This document shows positions 23,801-33,807 of a stretch of 64,000 bases of DNA, one piece after another (position 1 is the stretch's first letter; every line of letters starts with the position of its first letter). The DNA is taken from contig NC_052619.1 of NCBI RefSeq assembly GCF_016545825.1, positions 43,615,682-43,679,681 on the forward strand, given 5' to 3'. The position numbers were made by a program, and so were the translations under genes. The notes under the pieces were generated by a model. The model searched no databases. It saw only the letters and a list, made by a program, of their open reading frames with translations, and was not told where the DNA came from. The DNA is from Eucalyptus grandis (Eukaryota; Streptophyta; Magnoliopsida; Myrtales; Myrtaceae).

Positions 23801-26800
23801 TATATACCTATATAAATATATACAAAAGGAGTGAGGCCTACCTTCGCTTATGCGTTCGCCGCCGACTAGCAAACAGCCTAGGAGGGGCGGCAGGAGGTAG
23901 ATCGGGGCATGGATTCAGAGTCATTTCCTGAACGGGGGTAGGCTTCCTGCTAGAAGAAGTGACTCTCGGAAAAGGCAAGCCATGGAGTTCATTGGGCTCC
24001 TCATCTGAGCTATTGACCTGGCTAGGAAATCTATTCAATTCATCCTTTGAGGAGGACAAGGCTATAGAAGAAGTGACACCTGTAGGGCTAGCTCTAGACA
24101 TAATCGAAGGGGTGGCCTAAGGATTGACCTGTTGTAAAGGCTCCTTATGAAGTTTCTAGACAAACCGAGCAAAGAGGGAGGTTTCGCAGTCACCAGAGAA
24201 GCATCCTTCAACTTGAGGATTTGATCAAAAGCTGAGAGAGAAGACTCTCCCTCCTTAAGAGTGAGGGAGTTTCTTCCTTCTATTCACAGCCTGGTTCCAA
24301 CCAGCATCCATATGCCTAGAGGAAACAGCTGCAACTAAAGTAGGGGCTGGGGAAGGGTCATGAGGGGCAGGTGAAGCGATGGCCGCATCTCACTAGGCAA
24401 GTTCCTATGTATTTGAGTGGACAGGAGGACCTGCGCATTTGCGGCCAAAACGTGCCACAACTTGGGTAAGCAACAGGTCTCCACTCATACTTCACCTCCA
24501 CCAAACAAGAATCCCCATTGAGGACAATGTCAACCGACTCACACTTCGGCTGTTTTGCTCAGATCTCAATACAAACTCTAGCAAAGGCCATCATCTTCAT
24601 TTGTTTGATGCGCAAGTCGACATAGAGCAGTTTGCCCACTACACTAGCGATAACACTAATCCCCTGCGAAGACCAGAGGGCAAGGGGAAGGTTCTTCAGC
24701 CTAATCCCCACCGGAGCAGCGGAGTGGCTGTCTTTCTTGAGCTCTAGCGATGGCTGCAATTGTTGCAAGATCAATTGAACTCTTGCAACCATTAGCGGCC
24801 CACCTTCCAAGACCTTCCTACGGAAATCACCATCCGGATTATGGAAAAAATAGAACCCCTGGTCGTTCGTCATCACTTCAACCAACTTCGAACCCCATGC
24901 ATTTTTAAAGGCTGATTCGATTAGTTTGAAAGGTAGCTTCTGTGACATCTTGATTTTCAGGTTCTGATTTCAATTAGATAAGTCAGGCCTTTTATTAACG
25001 TGACTATAGTGTTTTTTTTTCTTTTCTGAGATGGCCACTCATTGGATAACTGACCTATCTAGTGAAGCCATTTAAAGATTTTGAACGCAACGGACTTGAG
25101 AATTCGATCAGGAATTGACTGCTTAACCGTGCTAATCTGCAAGGGTCATTGTGGCATAATTAAAAATTGATTAGAGATCAGAGATAGGTCGATTCGACTG
25201 AGATAGTGATCAAAGTGTGGGTGATTCCACCTAATTGCAAAATTCTCGTCAACTGGTACTAAATCGATTTTCTGTCGTTTTGGGTACCTTGTGTCCGTAT
25301 TTGAAATCTCGAGATTTTCATGACCATCGAGAATCGCCAATGTGTCGGATGGATTCATTGTGGTTTGAAGAAAATCGACCAAGGGTCAATTGCACCAAAA
25401 ATTCTTAAAAGCTACCTGGTAGGCAATGTCACACTAAAAGTGCATTTGATTGAAAATAACTGCGAATTTGAATTCGATTTTAGAAATTGGAAGTCTTGTC
25501 GTGTTACGAGTTATTCTAGGAACGTTGGCTCACCTTTTTAGGAAATTCCAGCGAGTTCGGGATTTTTACGAAAAATCGAGGCAGACAATTTGGAAAATGA
25601 ACGGAAATGCGGATTGGACAATTTGAAGAGACTTTTGGCATCTGTTGTAAGTGAATCGGTGAATGGAAGTTGTTTGGGCTTTTTCTGCTTTTGAATTAGA
25701 CCTCAACCGGATTTGTTTGTTCAGAAAATCTAATAGTGAAAAATGAAATAAAAGTTGGTTTTGAAGAAAATTCGTGGGATTTAAGGACTGTCTTATTTTA
25801 GCTTTCAACAGGACTTCAAATTGGACAAGTGGGTATAGAATTTGGCCTATCTTGGCCAATCAAAATTGTTGTGTGGAAGTTGAACAAAACTATAATTTAG
25901 TTTAGTTTTGTTTTCCCCTTCCATTGTTCTAGACCCGCACCCCACCTCACGCAAGCTTTTTTTTTTCCCTCTCTCTCTCTTCTCTACCCATTTGTGCTGC
26001 CAACTGCACTTTCTAATCTTCGAAGTTGCTTTCATTTTTCCCTTTTTGACTGGTCTTGTTCTTATCCCTTTTTACTTTTTGCTGGTCACCATTTTATCTT
26101 TTTGCTTTCTTTGGTCTTCTTTAGTCACGTGCATGGACGATGCCCTTGGCTCATTCAGCTTCGGTGCCGTTCGCTGTCCCCACGAAGACCGACGAGTGCT
26201 GCTTTCTTTCGTTTTTGCTGCTGTCCGTTTCTTTACGCACGTGGCCTGCCCCACACCGAAGCCCCACCTGCGTCCTTCTTCCTTCGCCATTGTCACTGCC
26301 GCATCAACCATGTGCGGGTTGTTCACATCGGGCCATCTTCGAAGCCCTTTTGTTGCAGACCAAACAACAACTATTCCAGCAGGTCCAGCCACTCAAATTT
26401 GGCCCGGTTCATGGTTGTTTCGACCATGGCCGGTACTCCGATCTTCGACCGCCAAACCTTGCTGGTCCGCGCCCCAAATCAGCCCCCATGACAGCCATAC
26501 AACTCCTGATCAGTAGCTATTTTACAGCAAGGGTTTACAGTTTCTGTGACTCGTTTTCGAGCCATCCCGACCCTGGTTGGCGGATCCGCTTTGGAGAAGA
26601 TCGAGCTTTGTTGCGTGCTCGTCGATTTGATCCTAGCGGATCTTTAATCAGGTGAGTTTAACTCACTAATGCCTTCTTAGTTTGCTAATTATGCTTAAGT
26701 GTTGATTATTGTTAATTAAGTAGGATTATGTAGTTAGATTAGAGTAGATTAATGATTATTAATTAATTATGATGCATGTTAGGCATTTGACTAGTGTAAT

Positions 26801-27264
26801 TAGCTAGAGGATATCCTATATTATTTATTGAATGCACCTCAGGATTTTTCCCGACCCGTCTTGGGCTTCAATCAGGCATTACGGGCCGAAATTTGATTTT
26901 TAGTATTTATTTATTAATTTTCGAAATTAATTTAATTAATTATTTATTTTCTAAAAATTAAGCGGGGATAGCCGATGATCGGAATTTCATGCTGATTGTC
27001 GGCGGGCAGTCCGTTAATTTAATTAAGCTTTATTTTGTGCTGAATTGAATTATTTGTGAAAGTGGGAATTATTCTTTAGTTGGATAATCACTGGTTATTA
27101 ATTGAAAAATAACCGGGCATCGGTTGATAATGCCAAAAATATTTGAGTTGACTATAGAAAATGTGGGAGTTATGGAAAGAAAACTATTACATTTTGGCAA
27201 AGGCTAGCCGTGTGCCCACGCACAATATTTTATCGGGTATGATAAAAGATGAGAAGAAATGCTG

Positions 27265-27655
27265 TGTGACATGGCTCAGCGATTATTACATCGCTTTGGT
27301 GTGTGGGACACCTTAGAGAATGCATGTAATTGTGGAATATACATATCACCTGAAAAAGCACGTGGCACGGCTATTAGTATGTACCATGGCGAAAATGGCG
27401 CCTGAAAGATAATGAGCATGGCTCGGTGATTTGGTATATCGCCTTAGAGAATGCACGTGGCTCAGTATTAAGTACATCGCCTTGGTGAATAAGTCACCTT
27501 ATAGAATGCATGGGGGTTGGTGATAAGTACTTCGCCTTGGTGATATGGCACCTTAGAGAATGCATATGGCTCAGTGATTAAGTACATCGTCTTGGTGATT
27601 TGGCACCTTAGAGAATGCATGTGGCTCGGCGACTAAGTATATTATACTGGGAATT
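27265..27655 (+). repeat. Minisatellite in LTR B
   Basis: About six to seven degenerate units of about 55 bp, with the core 'gagaatgcatgtggctc' and 'catcgccttggtgat'. It lies at the same relative position as the unrelated arrays of the other LTR subfamilies. Confidence 0.8.
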
Positions 27656-27871
27656 GTATAGTATGGTAGAGAATGACCAAGAGATGGACCGACTGACATG
27701 TAATTGACTAAGTTGATTGATCAATGATTTGATCTGATGTCGTGAATTTATTGATTGGATGGAAATGACCGGTGAACAGTCCGACTGACATGTAATTGAC
27801 TAGGTCAATTGATCGAGATATCAATATGTTATGATTGCTTGGGTGCCTATTTGAACTATGCTAATATGTAG

Positions 27872-28361
27872 GTGGAATCTAAGGCCAAGGTAAGTCCTCT
27901 GACCCGTGTGTGCATAGGCAGCCCGGATAGCGTATTAGTTTACCAATCGGGTCTTAAGGGATAGAACATGCTTGCTGAGACGTTGTCTCAATGGTTATTG
28001 TATAACCATTTCAGGTGCGTAAATGACGACTCCCCCAGGGATCTTGGTTGCCTCGGAGGATAACCGAGCAGGTCACTGTCTTCCCGATCCCAGGAGTGAT
28101 TGGACCTATGAATTGGTAGTAACCTCAGTCTGGAATATGGAAGTCCCACACCAGGAGACACTTGATTAGTTCACAGCCTCGTTTCATACTACTCCTTATG
28201 GCCTTAGGGTAGGTCCCTTTAGGGGTTTTGATATCTCGGCTGAGGTGATTGATGCTGCCCAGGAGGAGGGCCCAGCAGACCTACATGAAGGTGATGCGGA
28301 GGACCCGTCATCTTGTCCGGATCCAGTGGACCTAGAAGGTTCAGAGATTGGGTCTAAATAG
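27872..28361 (+). pseudogene. LTR-internal split ORF, copy B (112 codons)
   Basis: I do not recognise the family. The 18-nt micro-exon is 27872-27889, and the intron 27890-28014 starts GTAAGT and ends TTTCAG. The terminal exon has a frame from ATG 28023 to TAG 28359-28361, with a single internal stop at codon 49 (28167-28169). Length and alignment to copy A3 are exact, without gaps. Conserved blocks such as EVPH and YELVVT differ mostly at third codon positions, which suggests past selection on a protein. Upstream, a GTGAGT donor-like site near 26653 could pair with the acceptor before the micro-exon. One stop makes this copy non-coding as it stands. Confidence 0.6.
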
Positions 28362-30108
28362 TTGGTCTTAGGATGACTGGTTTTGAGAATCGACCTTTTT
28401 GCTAGACCTTGTAAATAACAAATAGTAATGCATATAAACTGTACAAATATGTAAAAAGGTGTGTTGGGGTTTTGAAGGAAAAATGTGGCCTTGCTTTTCT
28501 ATCCCATTGAATTGTTCTCTAGGGATTTAACTGCTTCTGCATGTGCATTTAAAATGAATGGGTCGGTGATGCATCCTGGGACGTTGCTATTATATCGACC
28601 AAGCAAGGATGGGCACGTGCTAAGAGGATCGGGGCGTGACAGCTTCTTACCAATATAATACCCTACTAGGCATTCATGCCACTTAGGGTCCGCAGCTTCC
28701 AGAATATCAGCAGACAAATTGACAACCGGCTTATTGTTCACAAACGAATGGGGAATGAACTCCAAGTCATATCCCTTAGCGGCTACTCTCGCTACATTGG
28801 CCCAAGATCGAGCAATGTGGGGCTTGGAGGCCCTACCTTGTTGATTACTGGGTTGAGGACATTTAGAGCCGAATCTAGCACGGCTTCGACCATGAGGCCC
28901 AGCAAGGGCTTAAGGAGGCTTAGGCGACACCCATTGGCCATCCTTTGAGAACGACAAAGACGGACCAACACGTCGTAGATCGGCTATTCGCCACCAGCTA
29001 AAGGCGGGTGGGCTTGTGAGGGAAGGGGACAGGCTTCGACTACTAGGTCCAACCTCATTGTTGTGGCCATCTCTACTTGGCCAACCAATGTAGCAGAGAG
29101 ACCACCGGATGCAACGACCTAGAGAAGAAAGTGAAACCTTAGCCCCGATAGGGCATAACAGTCCAAAGAGAACGAACCAGGGCAATTGCTCTCAGGAAGA
29201 AGTAAGGGCCTACCTGTGACATCCCAAATTTTCGACCTTGTTTTCTACTGGATTAATCGGGCATTTCATTGGCGCGTCTATAGGGCTGTTCTCAGAGTCG
29301 ATCATTCTCGAGATAACTAGACTATCCAGTGAAGCCATTAAGGAATTTTAAGGTAATAGACTTGAGAATTCAATCAGGAATCAACTTCTTGACTGTACTC
29401 ATCTTTAGAGGCCATTTCGGCACAGTATAAAATCGATTTGAAATCAGAGATATGTTTGTTCGACTGAGATGTGTGGCCGATCATGGGTGACTCCACTAAA
29501 TTGGAAAATTCTCGTTGATCGGCACTAATATGATTTTACTGTCATTTCAGTACCCTGTGTCCGTGATTGAATCCTCAAGATTTTCATGATAATCGAGAGT
29601 CGTCAATGAGTCGAGTGGGTTCATAGTGGCTCGAAGAAAATCGACCATGGGTTATTTGCCCTAAAAAGTTCTAAAAACTACCCGGTAGTTTAGATCATGC
29701 TAAAAACGCGTCGAATGGAAATTAACCGCGAACTGGAGTCCGATTTCAGAAATTGAAAGTCTTATCATGTCACGACCTATTTTAAGAACATTGACTCATC
29801 CTTCCGAAGAATTTTCAAAAATTCCGAGATTTTTATGGAAAATTGATTCGGACGTCGTGGAAAATTGATGGAAATTCGGATGGGCTCGTTTAAAGGAAAT
29901 TTGGACTTCCAAGCCGAGCCTTTGAGTGTCGAGGACAGGCAAAAAACTGTGTGGGATTTTTCTTCATCAAATCGGACCTCAATTTGGGGAATTGAGTAAA
30001 TAAATTGAAGCTTAAAAAATGAAATTTGGATCCATGGGAAGGGCTTCAATTTGAGCTTTAATTTGGACTATTTTGGTGGAAAATTTGAGTGGAAAGTATT
30101 AAGGGGGA

Positions 30109-30212
30109 GTCTCTTCGGAGACATCCGATAAAATTGGAACGATACAGAGTAGATTAGCATGGCCCCTACGCAAGGATGACATGCACAAATCGAGAAATGG
30201 TCCAAATTTTTT
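30109..30212 (+). pseudogene. U6 snRNA copy (retroposed)
   Basis: This is full-length plant U6 from the 5' G to the terminal T-run. The 5' stem-loop reads gtctcttcggagac, where a C-to-T and a G-to-A change keep the pairing. The ACAGAGA box, which pairs with the 5' splice site in the spliceosome, reads ACAGAGT here (T at 30150). Two further changes from the usual plant sequence are A at 30168 and T at 30182. Upstream is LTR sequence with no plant U6 upstream element or TATA box at -25. It is therefore a reverse-transcribed copy, not an active gene. Confidence 0.93.
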
Positions 30213-30427
30213 GACCACCTGCCGTGGTGGCTCTACTGGGTAGGCTTCTGTGATCTTTTGTGAGAGAGGTGAGGAGTTCGAAGCCCTTGCAACACAAGGA
30301 GGCTGGCAGAGACGCTAGGTGTATTAAGCGTGACGCCGTGGTGGTGGATCCTGCGCTAGCGTCACCAGGGGGTTTACGGCGCGGTTGTCGGCTGCAAGCC
30401 GGTTCCTCCTGCACAAAAAAAAAAAAA
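30213..30427 (+). mobile_element. tRNA-derived SINE part of the chimera
   Basis: An A-box-like segment (tggctctactgggtaggc, about 30228-30245) and a B-box-like segment (gagttcgaagccc, about 30274-30286) have the spacing of an RNA polymerase III internal promoter. A GC-rich body and an A-tail follow. It is about 200 bp long, typical for plant SINEs. I cannot assign a named family. Confidence 0.8.
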
Positions 30428-31989
30428 GTATTAAGGGGGACATACCATCAATGCAAATATATGTGTGGACTTTGTGGACTAAAGCATTGATGAATGAGAT
30501 TTTTAATTGGCTTTTAGTCCCCCTCACCAAGCTTACTTTGTACGCTGGCTCTTCCTTTCGGCCTCACATTCGCACGCCCAGGGAAAAACGATCACCTTCT
30601 CTGCTTCTTCATTTTCATTTCCTTCCTATCCACCTCTGCTATTCTTTCAATCTTTTGCTTCGCAGATCGTCGCCCAGCACCCACCGATTCTTCTGCTAGC
30701 AGCCATGCCACACGTCCACGCTTTGGAGCCCCACCAGTCAACCCAGCGGCAAACAGAAGCTCCATCGTTGACCCCATAAATCCACCGAGTTCTCTCGCCA
30801 ACTGAAGCAACCCAACAGCAGCTTCCTCCGTGCGCCAGTTGCTGCGCGTCCCTTCGTCTATTGAGACTTCAGCCACTTCACGAGTCAGCAACCAGCAGCA
30901 GCAGTGATGCCCGCGTGGTCTTCTCCAGCTCACGTGATTTCGGTCTCCTTCGACCGAAGTAACAGTCTCCACGCGTGGCCTTCATCAGCCGTTCCTTCAG
31001 GTCTTTTCGTCGTCGACAATGTCGCCCGAAGACTCTAACAGCAGCTTCAGCAAAGCCTGACGTTGAGCCCAGCATCTTCGCACGTTCGACCCAACCTCCA
31101 GCTGTGGACTAGTCCATTTCGAGCCCAACCGCAGTCCAAAACTCCAGCAGTTTGAAGCCCACACGAATCAAACTCCAGTCCATCTTCTGTCGCAAGCCCA
31201 GTTGAAGTCCAGCAAGGCCCAGTTCAGTTTTTGTTTCAGCCCATTCAGTCTCCTTTTCCAGCCTGTGGATTGAAGTTTCGACCGAGTCTTGAAGCCCAGC
31301 AGCAGCCCAATCCCGAAGCCAAGCCCGGTCCGACGCTTTAATAAATCTCAGTTTGGACTGAGATTTGTTGGGCCGATTCTAGGCTTGGTCCAAGCCCGTG
31401 GGTGTCGTCACGAGCCTAAGTTCGGCGCCGTCGCGCCGCCGTCATGGTGATTCGGTCTCCGCTTTTAATCAAGTGAGTTTTACTCACTAATGCTTTCTTA
31501 GTTTGCTAATTATGCTTAAGAGTTGATTAGATTTAATTAAGTGCAATTAGGTGGTTAGATTAGTTTAGAGTAATTTAATTAGTGACTTTAATGATGCATG
31601 TTAGGTGATTGATTAGTGTAATTAGCAAGTAGAGACGTACTTCTTTTTATCGAATGCATCTCGGGATTTTTCTCGGTCTGTTCTGGCCTACAATCAGGCA
31701 TTACGGGCCAGAATTTTATGTTGATTGTCGTGGTGCAATCCATTTATTTAATTGAGCTTTATTTTATGTTGAATTGAATTATTTGTGAAAGTGAGAATTA
31801 TTCTTTAATTGGATAACCATTGGTTATTAATTGAAAAATAACCTGGCATCGGTTGATAATGCCAAAAATATTTGGTGGACTATAGAAAATGGCGGGATTT
31901 ATAGAAAGGAAATTATTATATTTTGGCTAAGGCCGACCGTGTCTCCACACACAGCTACTTTATCGAGAATGACAAAAAGATGGAATTGA

Positions 31990-32340
31990 TTGTATGATTG
32001 AGATGGTATACCATATCAACCTACGGGCGATATGTCAGCTTAGCAGAGAGTAGTATACCGGTATACTATATCAGCCTACGGGCGATATGTCAGCTTAGCA
32101 GGAAGCAATATACCTTATTAGTTTTGATGGAATATGTCGGTATACTATATCAGCTTATGGGTGATATGGCAGTTTAGCAGAGAGTAGTATATCTTATTAG
32201 TTTAGATTGAGCACTATTAATATACTATATCAACTTAAGGGCAATATGGCAGCTTAGCAGAGAGCAGTATACCCGATCATCTCAAAAGTGAGCTATACTA
32301 TCTATTTATCAGCTTAGTAGTAAGTAGTCCTGATATGAAC
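31990..32340 (+). repeat. Minisatellite in LTR C1
   Basis: About four to five degenerate units with the core 'tatactatatcagcctacg' and 'atgtcagcttagcagagag'. It is related in sequence to the array in LTR A but not to those in LTRs B and C2. Confidence 0.8.
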
Positions 32341-32567
32341 AGACTTATAGATAGTATGAGATGAGCCGACCAAGAAAAAGGGTTAAGATGACATGTAATC
32401 GATTAGGTCGATTGATCACTGCTTTGATCTAATGTCGTGAATTGATTGATTAAAGTGAAATGACCGATGAATGGTCTGATTGACATGAAATCGATTAGGT
32501 TGATTGATTGAAATATCGATTTGTGATGTGATTGCTTGGGTGTTTATTGAATTGTGCTAATATGCAG

Positions 32568-32835
32568 ATGGAATCTGAGGCCAAGGTAAGTCCTCTGACC
32601 CATGTGTGTAGAGGTAGTCTAGTTAGCGTATTGGTTTACTAATTGAGTCTTAAGGGGTAGAATTTGCTGAGACGTGGTCTCAATGGTTATTGTATAATCA
32701 TTTCAGGACCCTGATGAGAAGCCTGAGGAGGAGAAACCTGAGGAGGAGAACCTTGATGTGAAACCCGAGGAGGAAGATTTTGAAGAAGGGGATGATCCTG
32801 AGGAGGATTCTGAGTACGACTCAGATGAGGACTGA
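32568..32835 (+). pseudogene. LTR-internal spliced ORF, acidic type (C1)
   Basis: The micro-exon 32568-32585 follows a TATGCAG acceptor and starts with ATG (MESEAK). The intron 32586-32706 starts GTAAGT and ends TTTCAG. The terminal exon 32707-32835 continues in the same frame to TGA: 48 residues, dominated by Glu and Asp (DPDEKPEEE to DSDED). Copy C2 has TGG where this one has TGA, so the ancestral frame was probably longer. Splicing is inferred only from site consensus and position. Function is unknown. Confidence 0.5.
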
Positions 32836-32933
32836 GATCCCATTCTGTTTGCAAACCCTAGGCTGAGAACTAATGTGTGATAGTTCAACCTTTAGCGAAT
32901 AGTATTGTATTATATAACTATGTGGTTTGCGTT

Positions 32934-32940
32934 GTATAAA
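32934..32940 (+). promoter_or_regulatory. TATA-like motif near LTR C1 end
   Basis: TATAAAA in 'ttgtataaaagtgtggtt', about 195 bp before the LTR end. It is the counterpart of the motif at 3204 and about 11008. Confidence 0.5.
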
Positions 32941-33261
32941 AGTGTGGTTATGGTTTTCAGATGTGAAAAATATGGCCTTACTTTTCTATCCCAATGTTTT
33001 ATTGTTTGGGGTTTATTATATGCTTTCGTATGCGTATTAAAACAAGAAGGGCCGGCGATACATCCTGGAACGTCGCTATTAATCGACTAGGAGAAGGATG
33101 GGCATGTAATTTAGGATCGAGGCGTGACACTACCAGACGCGCTTTGCCTCCAAAAAACAGCCTCAACCACCAGACAAAGCTGCTAGAATCAGCCGCACAT
33201 TAGATCACAGGAACAGTGAAGAAATCGCACCCTAGAGAGCTCCCATATTATATATATACTT

Positions 33262-33807
33262 TATTAGATGAATAAATAGATAATGATTATCAAATTTCAA
33301 ATCATGGTGGATCCTAAGAATATAAGCTAGAGTTCCAATTCAACTCAAGTTTTGAGTCCACTGTATTTACCAATCAAGATGAGTTGCCGAGCTCTACTTT
33401 ACCGAAACTTTATTCACGTCGAGCTGGAGTTAAAAAAATCAAGCTCAAAACCTCAAGTAGAGTATCAAGCCTTGAAAGAATGGAGTCAAGTCAAGCTCAT
33501 GCGTTGAACTGTGCATTGGCTTGATTGGACTCGATTGTACCCCTAGATCATATATATCTCCGATCATGCAAGAGGATATCGATTTTAACCCCACCCATCT
33601 CCGCCAATGCTACTGCCCTAACCACCTACGTCGCCGGGCAAACTTGTGGCAATAGAGACAGTCGTGAAGTCAGCGAGTGGTGAACACTATTTATTGGATA
33701 CATACAAGTTAAGCAGCTCTCTAAGCTGCAATTACAATACATCTGAAACTAAAGAAAACCATGAGTCGGACATTCTGCGTAGGAACTAGCTTCAAATTGA
33801 TTACTCA
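33262..33807. repeat. AT-rich flank with a 'ctcgattgtacccctag' repeat fragment
   Basis: The segment 33310-33550 is rich in gagtc/caagctc words and ends 'gactcgattgtacccctag'. This resembles the ends of widespread plant hAT-like non-autonomous elements. Neither the left end nor a target duplication could be fixed. Confidence 0.35.

Larger units (their letters stand above)
24941..28641 (+). mobile_element. Giant solo LTR, subfamily B
   Basis: It runs from TGTGACATC to GGGGCGTGACA (3701 bp), with exact 5-bp flanks gcttc at 24936-24940 and 28642-28646. No internal region is attached. It shares the order of landmarks of LTR A: conserved 5' third, CT-rich tract (25958-25989), GC-rich centre, TTAATTAATTA segment, minisatellite and split ORF. 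It is inserted in ORF1 of the LINE in the opposite orientation. The large open frames at 25908-26655 are in its GC-rich centre and resemble no protein. Confidence 0.95.
23838..29185 (-). pseudogene. LINE ORF1 (DUF4283/zinc-knuckle protein), split by an LTR
   Basis: The 5' part lies at 28646-29185 (frames reading SLSFSKDGQWVSPKPP and ECLVGYYIGKKL). The rest is at 24120-24940 (LPFKLIESAFKNAWGSK, then FHNPDGDFRRKVLEGGP), which is the DUF4283 domain of plant L1 ORF1. A degenerate zinc knuckle (RPVAYPSCG) lies near 24440-24470. A Ser/Pro-rich C-terminal stretch with a basic end is at 24101-23838. The solo LTR at 24941-28641 cuts the frame inside the GKKL/LPFKL coding stretch and duplicates gcttc there. 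ORF1 proteins bind element RNA. Further stops make it a relic. Confidence 0.85.
30109..30427 (+). mobile_element. U6-SINE chimeric retroposon
   Basis: The U6 copy is joined directly to a tRNA-derived-looking SINE and ends in a 13-nt A-tail (30415-30427). The whole unit is flanked by aaagtattaaggggga at 30093-30108 and 30425-30440, 13 bp of it unambiguous beyond the tail. U6 begins at the first base after the left duplication. So one insertion event placed both parts, as expected if the reverse transcriptase of a LINE jumped from SINE RNA to U6 RNA. The related LTR at 41090 shows the corresponding site without the insertion near 41881-41901. Confidence 0.9.
29215..33129 (+). mobile_element. 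Giant solo LTR, subfamily C (copy C1)
   Basis: It runs from TGTGACATC to GAGGCGTGACA (3915 bp), flanked exactly by ctacc at 29210-29214 and 33130-33134. It lies in the 5' region of the LINE, 569 bp of LINE sequence away from LTR B. Closest relative in the window is the LTR at 41090. It contains the U6-SINE retroposon, a minisatellite and a spliced acidic frame. Confidence 0.95.
19829..33246 (-). mobile_element. Full-length LINE (plant L1 type), interrupted twice
   Basis: Read on the minus strand, it runs from a 5' end near 33246 to a poly(A) tail seen as the T-run 19829-19838. The flanks carry the same 15 bp, attatatatatactt, at 33247-33261 and 19816-19830, the long target duplication left by target-primed reverse transcription. 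Removing the two solo LTRs and their duplicated 5-mers leaves about 5.79 kb, normal for a full-length plant L1. ORF1 has a DUF4283-type domain and a zinc-knuckle-like segment; ORF2 has endonuclease, reverse transcriptase and a zf-RVT-like C-terminus. Both ORFs are broken. Confidence 0.93.

Noticed and set aside
25908..26655. 202-, 165- and 171-codon overlapping ORFs in LTR B
   Set aside because: Three overlapping frames in one GC-rich stretch with no similarity between LTR copies at protein level.
30109..30212. Functional U6 gene
   Set aside because: Target duplication, fusion to a SINE, lack of U6 promoter elements and an altered ACAGAGA box show a retroposed copy.
30228..30290. tRNA gene
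   Set aside because: A- and B-box-like segments are present but no cloverleaf can be made; it is the head of a SINE.
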